Shown in pieces: positions 33,849 through 42,026 of a stretch of DNA of 64,000 nucleotides (the stretch's first letter is position 1; every line of letters starts with the position of its first letter). Below the pieces are notes generated by a model. The model saw only the letters and a program-made list of their open reading frames with translations, had not been told where the DNA came from and did no database searches. Where the stretch lies: the NCBI RefSeq assembly GCF_026409565.1, contig NZ_CP112881.1:3789501-3853500 (forward strand), written 5' to 3'. Position numbers and translations under genes: made by a program. The stretch comes from Sneathiella aquimaris (lineage in GTDB: Bacteria > Pseudomonadota > Alphaproteobacteria > Sneathiellales > Sneathiellaceae).

Positions 33849-35141
33849 TCAACTTACTCCAAAAAGAGCTTTTGCGTTTTCCCTTAAAACCCCAACCTTA
33901 AATGCTCTTTCCTTCTCTTTATCCTCTAACAATTTTAATCGCTTGAAAGCTTCAATCTGCCATTGCGGTGAACCATACCAGACAGAGTCGGTCCCCCACA
34001 GGACACTACCCGGTCTAGCATCAAGGAGTGGCTCCACAAATCGTTTCAAATCAAGAGGATTATTTAACCGACAAACCAAACCCGAAAAGATCGCACCAAT
34101 TTCAATGAAAACATTTTCATATCTTTTCGTTATATCCGCTAATACTGAGTGTTGATTATATCCACCGTGAAAAATTACAAAATTCATGTCTTTATTTCGT
34201 TCAGCCAAATGAACAATATTCACTACCTGCGCATATTCTGACCGTTCCAAATCGTTCCCGGAACTTCCTAACAATGTATCATCATGGTTTTTTGCCCAAT
34301 GTATGCAAATTACATTCGAGATATCACCGAAACTACGCAATTTATCAAAAGCACCGCCAGTTCCATTGGGAGGTGTCCCTCCAGCCCCTAACGCACAAAG
34401 CCATTCAGTATCCGTCGCATTCCAATTTGAACCAGAATAAATTTTCCAAAACCTCATTTTCTTAGCTTTTTCTTCACTGTGTGGATCCAGCCGAAATCCA
34501 TTCGTACTCCCGGAATTAGAACCGATCAATATCCGTCCCGCAGAATACAGTTTTCCATGAGATTGAATTCTATTTGCTTTTGCGCACACATCCTGAATCT
34601 CATCGGCATCAATCAACCAGTTTTCTTCAATAGGATCAGTTGAAGGAGGAGCTGATGTTAATATCGCAATATTTGTATCTTCCTTCGCTCCAAACATATC
34701 TTCAATATATTGACCACTTGTAAAAGCCGTACCTAACAATCCCTGGGTATGAGCCTGTGGAGAGATACCATTTGTCTCTTCTATAAATCTAAACCTCTCA
34801 GGGCAAAACCACCAAAACCCACCCATACGAAAATATCCAGCTCGATCCTGCATAGAATGACTATCACGTACACAATGTGTGTGAATATCGATAACTGTTC
34901 CAAATTCATGCGGCCTTTGAGCATCTTGCCAATTTTTGGATACTCTATACAGCTCACTTAAAGGGATATTGAGATGTTTTGAGAACACATGACTCAAAGC
35001 CCAAAATATGAGATCGAAGCCACCTGAACTGTGTAGAAAGGATACGATGTCTTTTGCGGCTAATTTAGTCTTATTGGCTTGGTATTCCCGATAAATCAAA
35101 GCACCAACTTCTTCTCTCAATTCAACATTGTTCAACCCCAT
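33849..35141 (-). CDS. Amidohydrolase-2-like metal-dependent hydrolase
   Basis: A 430-residue TIM-barrel hydrolase-like protein. VIDIHTHC gives the HxH metal motif, FVIFHGGYNQ a metal or catalytic His, and VLWGTDSVW the catalytic Asp, the pattern of the amidohydrolase-2 family (decarboxylases and lactonases). The first 80 residues are an unassigned helical extension. An enzyme of this kind is unexpected between a Fic gene and transfer functions; it may be passenger metabolism. It is convergent with the Fic unit and upstream of nothing on its strand. Substrate unknown. Confidence 0.7.
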   Translation of the reverse strand: MGLNNVELREEVGALIYREYQANKTKLAAKDIVSFLHSSGGFDLIFWALSHVFSKHLNIPLSELYRVSKNWQDAQRPHEFGTVIDIHTHCVRDSHSMQDRAGYFRMGGFWWFCPERFRFIEETNGISPQAHTQGLLGTAFTSGQYIEDMFGAKEDTNIAILTSAPPSTDPIEENWLIDADEIQDVCAKANRIQSHGKLYSAGRILIGSNSGSTNGFRLDPHSEEKAKKMRFWKIYSGSNWNATDTEWLCALGAGGTPPNGTGGAFDKLRSFGDISNVICIHWAKNHDDTLLGSSGNDLERSEYAQVVNIVHLAERNKDMNFVIFHGGYNQHSVLADITKRYENVFIEIGAIFSGLVCRLNNPLDLKRFVEPLLDARPGSVLWGTDSVWYGSPQWQIEAFKRLKLLEDKEKERAFKVGVLRENAKALFGVS

Positions 35142-35286
35142 AGTCCTCTCCTTTTTCTACAAGCTCACAACCCCAATAAGTATATTTATATATTATTTTT
35201 TTCTATTATAATGAATGAGGCTGGCACTTAATAGCCTCAAAATTCCATGAATAAAGCTGTCTCTTATTCGTGGGCTAAAACTCATG

Positions 35287-35385
35287 ACTTATATCGTATA
35301 AGTTTTAATTCTGTTGAGCATCGAAGATGCGAATAAAGCACCGGCAGGAGGAAAGTGGGCCACTTTACATGTCCTGCCCTCCTAC
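35287..35385. other. IncP-like origin of transfer (oriT)
   Basis: The stretch GGGCCACTTTACATGTCCTG (35357-35376), followed by CCC, resembles the RP4 nic region, where the core is TATCCTG|CCC. By analogy the nick would fall between 35376 and 35377. It is flanked by inverted repeats: AAAGTGG/CCACTTT (35352-35366), GGCAGGA/TCCTGCC (35343-35378), and upstream ACTTATA/TATAAGT (35287-35303). A TraK-like gene starts 150 bp away. The gap 35142-35532 has no other feature. Confidence 0.65.
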
Positions 35386-35532
35386 TAAAATGTGAACTTC
35401 GTTCAAGATCATTTATTTGATAGCATTACGTTTAGGAATTTCTCTTACCTTTAGTGGTGCCTCAAAACTTTCTTCAATCTTTGCGCTATCAATAATAGAA
35501 TCTGCGTAAGAAAAATTTTCAGGAGTAGTATT

Positions 35533-35874
35533 ATGGCGCGTTGGGGACAGACTAATATTGAGGTTATTGCCGCTGGAGATTATATCACCGAGGAGCTCAG
35601 GCAAGGTATTCCTATGCAGCGAATATATGATGCGCTTTTCGATAAGCAATGCGTCACTGTCAGCTATAACAGTTTTCGCCTGAAGGCACGTGATCTGAAA
35701 GCGCAACAATCTTCCACGGTCAATGAAAATCATCAATCTGACCCTTTGGTTCAGAAACCTCCTCCAGCAACCGAAGAATGCCCGCAAGAAGAAAAGCCCG
35801 CAAATCACTCACCGGATGAATTTGTGTTTAATCCGATCAGTGATTTGAGGCGCTTCAATCGAGGTGAAGAATAA
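35533..35874 (+). CDS. TraK-like oriT-binding protein
   Basis: A 113-residue protein. The first 55 residues (ARWGQTNIEVIAAGDYITEELRQG, VTVSYNSFRLKARDLK) resemble TraK of IncP plasmids, which wraps oriT DNA next to the nick site. The rest is a proline- and glutamate-rich tail. AGGAG lies at proper spacing before the ATG. In RP4 traK is also next to oriT and divergent from traJ; here the TraJ-like gene is convergent instead, showing rearrangement. A 131-codon open frame on the other strand is a shadow. Confidence 0.7.
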   Translation: MARWGQTNIEVIAAGDYITEELRQGIPMQRIYDALFDKQCVTVSYNSFRLKARDLKAQQSSTVNENHQSDPLVQKPPPATEECPQEEKPANHSPDEFVFNPISDLRRFNRGEE

Positions 35875-35876
35875 GC

Positions 35877-36233
35877 CTAGATCGCCTTTTTAAACTCAAG
35901 TACCTGTTGTTTCAGTTTCTGTTGAGTTTCTCGTATCCCTTCAAACAGTTTGTCCAAGTCATCCGTGTATCGTTGCAATTGTATATTCTCCTGAGACTCA
36001 TCGAGAGCAAGAAGCAATAATTTTCCAAGCCGTGCCAAGTCGGCATTTACACCAATAAGCTCTAGCAGTGACTTGGCATCGATAATAGATCTGGGAATTC
36101 GGTAATTTATGATGATATTCCGGATGTAGTCAGAATTCGTCATATTCACCGATCTCGCCCGTTTTACAATCTCTGCTTTTTCATTAACTGTCACATGCGT
36201 TTTAAGTGACTTTGTTCTGATTGGATCTGTCAT
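35877..36233 (-). CDS. TraJ/MobC-like relaxosome accessory protein
   Basis: A 118-residue protein with a ribbon-helix-helix-like N terminus (KTHVTVNEKAEIVKRARSVNMTNSDYIRNII) and the LIGVNADLARLGKLLLLAL helix found in MobC/TraJ relaxosome proteins. Such proteins bind oriT and help load the relaxase. It starts 2 bp after the TraL-like stop and is co-translated with it. It converges on the TraK-like gene with 2 bp between stops. Confidence 0.7.
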   Translation of the reverse strand: MTDPIRTKSLKTHVTVNEKAEIVKRARSVNMTNSDYIRNIIINYRIPRSIIDAKSLLELIGVNADLARLGKLLLLALDESQENIQLQRYTDDLDKLFEGIRETQQKLKQQVLEFKKAI

Positions 36234-36235
36234 AG

Positions 36236-36961
36236 CTAAATATTCAACTGGCTGATTTTCGTATCCAATTTACGCCACCCCATTCTAAGTCGACTTTTCG
36301 TTATTATGAAGTAGTTGGATGTCGTGGTTGCCTCCTTGAAGGTCAGACGATCAGCAAGCATTCGGTTGACATCATATTTCAACACCTCATTTCTGGATGG
36401 GCCAAACTGAACAATGCCACGTATGCGATCTACATAATCTTTAAAAAAACGAGTATGCTCAAACGTTTCACCATCAATTCTAATGTCTCCGAAATAGTCA
36501 TTCAGCCATACAACTACGGGCACATTGGGAAAATTATCCATGAGTGCTTTAAAGCTGCTGAGTGTCTCTTTACATGCCGCTCCTCCCACAATTACTGAAT
36601 GCAGAAACGGCATTTTTCCATATGTTACGATCTCATCCATATAGTCATTTTCTTTCAATGAACGACACATCGTTAGAAAAGAAGTATTACTGCAGTCGAT
36701 AACAATTTCGCCATCTTTGTCAGTGGATTGAATAGTGTTGAAAAGTGATTTCATAGAGTTTGGACTTGTTGGATCCTCACATAATATATCAATGTGCTTT
36801 GTGCCAAGCGCGTCATATTTTACAATCCCAGTCCCCATCGGATCTGTATCGATGCACTGAACTATTTTTCCTCTGGAAAGGTAATACTGTGCCAGCAAAA
36901 ATGCCGCAAAAGATTTTCCAATTCCGCCTTTGCCGCTTAAGAAAAAGTGAGTTTTCCCCAT
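36236..36961 (-). CDS. TraL-like P-loop ATPase
   Basis: A 241-residue ParA/MinD-superfamily ATPase with the deviant Walker A FLSGKGGIGKS, then CIDTDPMGTG and VIDCSN as the Walker-B-like strand. The best match in context is TraL of IncP-type plasmids, usually encoded with traK and traJ. ATG 36961 is supported by GGAG 9 nt upstream; 30 extra codons would run into the iterons. A partition ParA is the alternative, but no parB or centromere-like gene accompanies it. Confidence 0.7.
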   Translation of the reverse strand: MGKTHFFLSGKGGIGKSFAAFLLAQYYLSRGKIVQCIDTDPMGTGIVKYDALGTKHIDILCEDPTSPNSMKSLFNTIQSTDKDGEIVIDCSNTSFLTMCRSLKENDYMDEIVTYGKMPFLHSVIVGGAACKETLSSFKALMDNFPNVPVVVWLNDYFGDIRIDGETFEHTRFFKDYVDRIRGIVQFGPSRNEVLKYDVNRMLADRLTFKEATTTSNYFIITKSRLRMGWRKLDTKISQLNI

Positions 36962-37010
36962 TATTAATCTCCAACTACAGGTAAGTTTTATAAAGGTGTT
37001 ATAGGTATGG

Positions 37011-37085
37011 GCGACCAAACGACCGTGGATTTTGCGGAATAACGCGACCAAATGACCGTAGGTGCGCGACCAAACGTCTGTGGAT
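37011..37085. repeat. Three 20-bp iterons, putative plasmid oriV
   Basis: Direct repeats begin GCGACCAAA at 37011-37030, 37044-37063 and 37066-37085. Spacings of 33 and 22 bp equal three and two helical turns, putting all copies on one DNA face. They lie just past the repA 3' end, next to an A/T-rich stretch, as expected for RepA-bound replication iterons. Confidence 0.7.
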
Positions 37086-38017
37086 TATTTAAAGTTATAC
37101 GGTATTGGGGGCGGGCTTTTTCTGATCCGTATCCCCTGGCTCATACCCGTTTCACTGAATATCTCAGCGACAAGAGCATTTGGGTAAATTTTTTTGACCA
37201 CATACAGGGCATGGAGAAATTTGCGCCTGAAATCTCTAAGCCTTTTATACCCCCGGCCAAACTGCTTCCAAAGGATCTACCAATACACAGTGTATGGCTG
37301 CGTCACCCTATGTAAACGTTGTGTCAGCCAAAGGTAGATATCCATGGCAATTGATGAATACGATATCGCTGTCAAAGCGTTCAGGTCTACTGGAACTGCC
37401 TGTTCTTGAAGAGAGGACCAATACTCATTGGACAGAACGAATTCTGATGGCCACAACACCCGCGACTTTTCCAGTTTGAGCCACATCAGATCAAAATCAG
37501 AAACAATATGGGATTGAGTTTGTCGCTCTCGCGTCGCCAACCTTATTGTTGCTGTTCCGAGGGCAGACATCTGATACTTGAACTCAGATATATCCTGGCC
37601 GTTTGGATCCCTGTTCAAGATCTTTTTTAGGAACGAAGTCATTGATCGGTTGGGCTTGATCACGGGCGATTGTTGCCTAACAGCCTCCGTGCTCAAATGG
37701 ATCAATGCAAGTCTGGCTCTACTACCACTGGGAAGCGGTAATTCTCGCCACTGTCTGTTATCTGGATTAAATGCAGAACCTGCTTCAATTTGCAGTGAAG
37801 TTTGTCCATTCGAACACTCCCATACGCGCGTGCTCTCTGATAAGCGTCTGGATGGCAAAAAGGTCTGACACATAGCGCTATGAAGAAAACCGATATTGTC
37901 ACCGGGCCCCGACATCATGTCATTTGCCACTCTGAGAACTCTACTCATCCGAGCGTCAAATAAACGATCCGAGTAATCCTGACCACCAATTACGACCTTT
38001 ACATTCCTATTGGTCAT
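37085..38017 (-). pseudogene. repA: repA plasmid initiator with internal amber codon
   Basis: The translation resembles plasmid RepA initiators (LPSGSRARLALIHLSTEAVRQ, ISYSSIAMDIYLWLTQRLHRV). The frame stops at TAG 37279-37277, yet reading through it gives 63 more in-frame codons that still fit the family (LWKQFGRGYKRLRDFRRKFL, then IYPNAL) down to a TAA at 37087-37085. A C-to-T change of a Gln codon would explain the amber. Without suppression the C-terminal winged-helix part is lost, so autonomous replication is probably off. ATG 38017 overlaps the upstream HTH gene by 11 bp. Confidence 0.75.
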
Positions 38018-38261
38018 TATCGTTCGCCACCAATGATTTTTGTCTTTTCTTGCTCTTTCTAGGACGCCCACGCCGCCCCTTGGTCGGCTCAATCACCTGC
38101 TGCTCTAACCAGGCTTCTATATCGTCAACTCTATAAACAGCGTTCTTCCCGATAATCCGATATCGGACCCCTCGTCCTTGATGGGCAAGGTGCGCCAAAT
38201 TCGAAAAACTGATGGGATAACATTCTGCTACTTGCTTACGGGTTAAGTATTTACTACTCAT
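38007..38261 (-). CDS. AlpA/excisionase-like HTH protein
   Basis: An 84-residue protein of the HTH_17 (MerR-like excisionase) type: YLTRKQVAECYPISFSNLAHLAHQG, then YRVDDIEAWLEQQ, followed by a very basic tail (GRRGRPRKSKKRQK). AGGAGAAG precedes the ATG. In integrative elements such proteins act as excisionase or as repressor of rep and transfer genes; overlap with repA suggests co-regulation with replication. It is the rightmost gene of the element. Confidence 0.75.
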   Translation of the reverse strand: MSSKYLTRKQVAECYPISFSNLAHLAHQGRGVRYRIIGKNAVYRVDDIEAWLEQQVIEPTKGRRGRPRKSKKRQKSLVANDNDQ

Positions 38262-38525
38262 TCAAACTTCTCCTAATCAACTGTGGCGTATGCTGATTAG
38301 GTTGAATGAACTCGAATCCCGACTGCAACAAATTTCATTTTACCCAATTTTTCAGAAAAATGGATGTTTTAAAATTGGTTGAAACAATTCTACCTATAGA
38401 GGATACTCATGACAATTTAATCAAAACTATTCAATAAGTTAGACAAAATAAAACAGTAACAGTGAAATTATCACTACTATAGAGTGCAATATTTGTTTTC
38501 CAATAAAAATTTTTCACTTTTACAC

Positions 38526-38555
38526 AACTATGGCGAACTATGACGAACTATGGCG
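38526..38555 (+). repeat. Three 10-bp tandem repeats
   Basis: AACTATGGCG, AACTATGACG and AACTATGGCG in direct succession, one per helical turn, 225 bp inside attR. They could be a binding array for the HTH_17 protein or integrase (inference). Confidence 0.6.
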
Positions 38556-38665
38556 AAAACCATAGGTTGATATTTGGCAAATTCCGAATCAATCGAATTA
38601 CCAAAAATTTTCATCCATTGAATTCAAAACTTATTATAGATTCTCATTACCATTTTTTGGGACAA

Positions 38666-38679
38666 TTTTGGGACACTGA
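38666..38679 (+). repeat. Putative integrase arm-type site, right
   Basis: TTTTGGGACACTGA, identical to 20642-20655 near attL. A partial copy TTTTTTGGGACA lies just upstream at 38653-38664. Confidence 0.45.
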
Positions 38680-38780
38680 ATATCAATTTGATAGCATTTC
38701 ACTTGATTTGTATAAATCGGAATGTATAATTGAATCAAAGCACTAGATAAAATTCTCTTGCATTACAATAACTTATTTAG

Positions 38781-38838
38781 GCCCTCCGAAGGCAGAGGTC
38801 ACACGTTCGAATCGTGTCGGGTGCGCCAATTTTTTCAA
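38781..38838 (+). repeat. attR, 58-bp direct repeat copy 2
   Basis: A second copy of the tRNA-Arg 3' half and 10-11 bp beyond, with no 5' half, so it is a tRNA fragment and not a gene. It marks the chromosomal end of the element. Confidence 0.93.
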
Positions 38839-39255
38839 ACTTTAGATAATTATCGACGCCCCCTATTTGTTAAGGGAAACGCTGTACCTTGGATATGCGC
38901 TGAATAAAAGCGCGACGGCAGATTTTTTGACTTTAAAGCAGGTATTAATCGCCTGACATTGTCTGTTGGTCCGGTTGGGCTTTGTCCATTTTTCGGGCCA
39001 TCAATAAGACATGACCCAACGGGGGCCGTGGCCGTTTGTAAATGGGTTGTCTGTGCGCTCCAAAAACCCGATAGGGGCTCTGTAGGGGCTCTGTTTTTTT
39101 TGGCTAGAAAAATGTCATTTCCGAAGCAGAAACGTCGCTCATTGACACAGACTTTGACATCCGTCATGTTTGCCCTCAAAATCGAGGGGAATTAATCGGG
39201 TTAAAACGCTGGCAAAATGCCTGTTTCCGCCCTTTAAACTGGATGAATTTGATTG
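38839..39255. other. Intergenic region after attR, no gene seen
   Basis: No open frame with a ribosome site or family match. TTGACA occurs at 39139-39144 and again near 39153, and may be part of a promoter for the radical SAM gene, but no convincing -10 pairs with it. Confidence 0.4.
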
Positions 39256-41277
39256 ATGCCAAAAGCCAAAATATACCTTGCTGACCTCACTCATAACGGC
39301 CTTGTCCTATCGTCAAATGTTTTTCCCCTGTCCATTGGGCTCGTCGGTGCGTATTTACTGGATAGAAAACCGGATGAAGTCTCGCTGGAACTGTTCAAAT
39401 ATCCAGAAGATTTAAGTCAGGCCCTTGAAACTGAGGTGCCCGATATTGTGGGCTTTGCCAATTATTCCTGGAATTATGATCTGGCGCGGCAATATGCCAA
39501 AACCATCAAAAAGCTTTGGCCTGAAACTGTGATTGTTTTTGGCGGGCCAAATTATGGCCTGACGGATGAAGAGATTGCCGCCTTTTGGAAGCGCAATCCG
39601 GATATCGATTTCCATGTCGCCCGCGAGGGAGAAGAAGCCTTTTGCCTTCTTCTGGATGCCCTTGTCGCGGCTGACTTTGATGTGGCAGAAATTAAGGCTC
39701 AACGGCAGGAAATTGGGAATATCCATTACGCGATTGGCGATGAGGTTATTCAAGGCCCCCTATTGCCCAGATTGAACCTGGAAGATGTTCCCTCTCCCTA
39801 TCTGATGGGGTTAATGGATAAGTTCTTTGATGAAAATCTCGGCCCGATGATTCACACAACACGGGGCTGCCCTTTCTCCTGCGCCTTTTGCACGGAAGGC
39901 ACAAAATACTACAATCTGGTAAGCCAGCGTGAGGGCCAGTTGGAAGCTGAAATGACCTACATCTCTGAACGGGTTCGCGGCCCGCGGGATTTGTACATTT
40001 CAGATGCCAATTTTGGGATGTTCAAACAGGATTATGAAAAAGCACGCATCATCGCGCAGTGTCAGGAAAAATATAACTATCCGAAATATGTCCATGTTTC
40101 GACCGGCAAAAACCAGAAAGAACGGGTTGTCGACATTGTGAAAAGCCTGAACGGGGCCGTCAGTATGGCCGCGTCCTTGCAGTCCACTGACGCAACGGTT
40201 CTTGCAAATGTAGCGCGGTCCAACATATCCGTCGATAAATTGTCAGAAGCGGGCAAAATGGCGAATACCAACGCCACAGGCACCTATTCCGAGCTTATTC
40301 TCGGGCTGCCCGGCGATTCAATCGCGGCCCATAAACAATCTTTACGCGACACGGTCGAAATGGATTTCGATAACATCCGGATGTATCAACTTATCATGTT
40401 GCCGCAAACCGTCCTCAACACTCCCGACAACCGGGTTAAATATGACATGCGGACCAAACACCGGATCATGCCGCGCTCCTTCGGACGTTACGCACTTGCC
40501 GGCGAAGAAATTGTCTCAGTGGAATCTGAAGAAATCCTGGTCTCCAATTCCACACTACCATTCGACGATTATGTAACCTGCCGTGAAATGGACCTAACCA
40601 TCGAGATCCTGCATAACGGCAAGGTCTTTGCGGAGGTTCAGGGGCTTTGCAAAGCCTATGGTCTTTCCTGGTTCGACTTCATCATGCGCTTCTTTGACCG
40701 CCGTCGGGAATTTTCTGACGATATCACGAAGATGTATGATGACTTCAGGGTCGGCACATCGGACCGTCTTTGGGACAGCGCAGAAGAGTTGGGCGATACT
40801 GTTCGGCGCGATATTGACCGTATGCTGGTTGATGAACGGGGCACGAACGAAATGTCGACCGGTAAAGCAACGGCGTTCTTCGTTCTGTTTGATCAAATGA
40901 ACACGGTCATTTTTTCGGTTCTCGAAGACTGGCTTGCTGAGCTTGGCAAACTGGATAACCTCACAAGCGCTTATTTGAAAGAACTCCAGCGGTTTAGTCG
41001 GATCAGAAAACAGGCTCTGCTTTCCGAAAAAGCGGACTATAACGAAAGCTTCTCCTTTGACATGGAGAAAGCAGAGCAGAACGCTTTTCAGATCCTGCCT
41101 GAACAGCTTTCCATCAACAGCGCACAGATTTATTCGCTGACGCACAACTCGGTTCAGCGCGAGCTTATTGAAAATTATGCAGATGAATTTGGCGATAGTT
41201 TCGATGGGTTGGGAAAATTGCTGATGCGCTATCCGCATATTCATCGATTGTTTAGAAAGCCTGTTGCAGCAGCGTAA
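39256..41277 (+). CDS. B12-binding-domain radical SAM protein
   Basis: A 673-residue enzyme. The N-terminal 130 residues form a Rossmann-like cobalamin-binding domain (FPLSIGLVGAYLL, VPDIVGFANYSWN, VIVFGGPNYG). The radical SAM core has CPFSCAFC near residue 206, giving the three cysteines of the 4Fe-4S cluster. A long C-terminal domain of about 250 residues is unassigned. Members methylate or rearrange unactivated carbons; the substrate is unknown. ATG 39256 is chosen over the adjoining TTG 39253. An SDR gene follows 8 bp after the stop, so the two probably work together. Confidence 0.85.
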   Translation: MPKAKIYLADLTHNGLVLSSNVFPLSIGLVGAYLLDRKPDEVSLELFKYPEDLSQALETEVPDIVGFANYSWNYDLARQYAKTIKKLWPETVIVFGGPNYGLTDEEIAAFWKRNPDIDFHVAREGEEAFCLLLDALVAADFDVAEIKAQRQEIGNIHYAIGDEVIQGPLLPRLNLEDVPSPYLMGLMDKFFDENLGPMIHTTRGCPFSCAFCTEGTKYYNLVSQREGQLEAEMTYISERVRGPRDLYISDANFGMFKQDYEKARIIAQCQEKYNYPKYVHVSTGKNQKERVVDIVKSLNGAVSMAASLQSTDATVLANVARSNISVDKLSEAGKMANTNATGTYSELILGLPGDSIAAHKQSLRDTVEMDFDNIRMYQLIMLPQTVLNTPDNRVKYDMRTKHRIMPRSFGRYALAGEEIVSVESEEILVSNSTLPFDDYVTCREMDLTIEILHNGKVFAEVQGLCKAYGLSWFDFIMRFFDRRREFSDDITKMYDDFRVGTSDRLWDSAEELGDTVRRDIDRMLVDERGTNEMSTGKATAFFVLFDQMNTVIFSVLEDWLAELGKLDNLTSAYLKELQRFSRIRKQALLSEKADYNESFSFDMEKAEQNAFQILPEQLSINSAQIYSLTHNSVQRELIENYADEFGDSFDGLGKLLMRYPHIHRLFRKPVAAA

Positions 41278-41285
41278 GGACCAGC

Positions 41286-42002
41286 ATGGCCGATCAGAAC
41301 CCGTCTTCATTAAACTGTGTCGTGACAGGCGGATCTGCCGGGATCGGCTTTGCAACAGCAGACCATCTGTTGGCTGAGGGACATTCCGTTTTTATCTGTG
41401 CCCGCACGGCCGCCAACCTTGAAAACGCATTGAAAACGCTACAGGATAAGCATGCGAAGGCCGTTTTGCATGGGGCCGTCTGCGACATTCGCCGCTATGA
41501 AGATGTCACGAAAATGATGGCTGAGGCCGCATCGGCCATGGGACAGATTGACGTTCTGGTCAATAATGCCGGCGTTGGGAAAATTGCCTCCATCATTGAT
41601 CTGTCGATCGATGATTGGCAGGCCATGATTGATACCAATCTGACGGGCGTGTTCAATTGCAGCAAGGCGGCCCTTCCAGAACTCATGAAATCAAACAATG
41701 CCCATATCATCAATCTGGGCAGCCGTTCAGGACGGTATGCGTTTGCTGGTGGCACCGCCTATAGTGCAACAAAATCAGGGATACAGGGCTTTACAGAAGC
41801 GTTATTTCTGGATTTGGGTCAACATAGCATCAGCGTCAGTCTTGTGGCGCCCGGGACAGTGGCAACCGAATTTGCCGATGTGGAAAAACAGGACTGGCAA
41901 ATCCAGCCTGAAGATATAGCTCTGGTCATCGGCAATATTCTCAACACCCCGAAACGGGCCAATATAAACTGGGTCGAGATCCGCCCGGGGCTTCCGCGGT
42001 AA
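41286..42002 (+). CDS. Short-chain dehydrogenase/reductase
   Basis: A 238-residue classical SDR: TGGSAGIGFA cofactor loop, NNAGVGK, and the YSATK catalytic Tyr/Lys with Ser in NLGSRSGRY. It is 8 bp downstream of the radical SAM gene and 24 bp upstream of a second SDR, all on one strand. Cofactor preference cannot be read with certainty; the Arg after the second strand (FICARTAAN) hints at NADP(H). The substrate is likely related to the radical SAM product (inference). Confidence 0.85.
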   Translation: MADQNPSSLNCVVTGGSAGIGFATADHLLAEGHSVFICARTAANLENALKTLQDKHAKAVLHGAVCDIRRYEDVTKMMAEAASAMGQIDVLVNNAGVGKIASIIDLSIDDWQAMIDTNLTGVFNCSKAALPELMKSNNAHIINLGSRSGRYAFAGGTAYSATKSGIQGFTEALFLDLGQHSISVSLVAPGTVATEFADVEKQDWQIQPEDIALVIGNILNTPKRANINWVEIRPGLPR

Positions 42003-42026
42003 TGGATCAACAATAGGAACCTAATC

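Larger units (their letters stand above)
38262..38780. other. Gene-free right end of the element
   Basis: This 519-bp AT-rich stretch has no credible gene; one 68-codon open frame lacks a ribosome site and overlaps repeats. It holds a three-copy 10-bp tandem repeat (38526-38555) and the arm-type sequence TTTTGGGACACTGA (38666-38679), with a partial copy TTTTTTGGGACA at 38653-38664. Confidence 0.6.

Noticed and set aside
35413-35808. A 131-codon minus-strand open frame
   Set aside because: It is the shadow of the TraK-like gene, which has a family match and a good ribosome site; the minus frame has neither and covers the space before the TraK start.
36236-36961. A ParA partition system
   Set aside because: No ParB gene or centromere-like repeats accompany the ATPase; the traJ and traK neighbours favour TraL.
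37011-37085. A CRISPR array
   Set aside because: There are only three short imperfect repeats with 2-13 bp between them, too close for spacers; they fit iterons next to repA. No cas genes or other repeat-spacer arrays were seen.
38540-38746. A 68-codon open frame near attR
   Set aside because: It lacks a ribosome site, begins inside the 10-bp tandem repeats and has an AT-driven composition.
38781-38827. A second tRNA-Arg gene
   Set aside because: Only the 3' half is present, lacking the acceptor 5' strand and D arm; it is attR.
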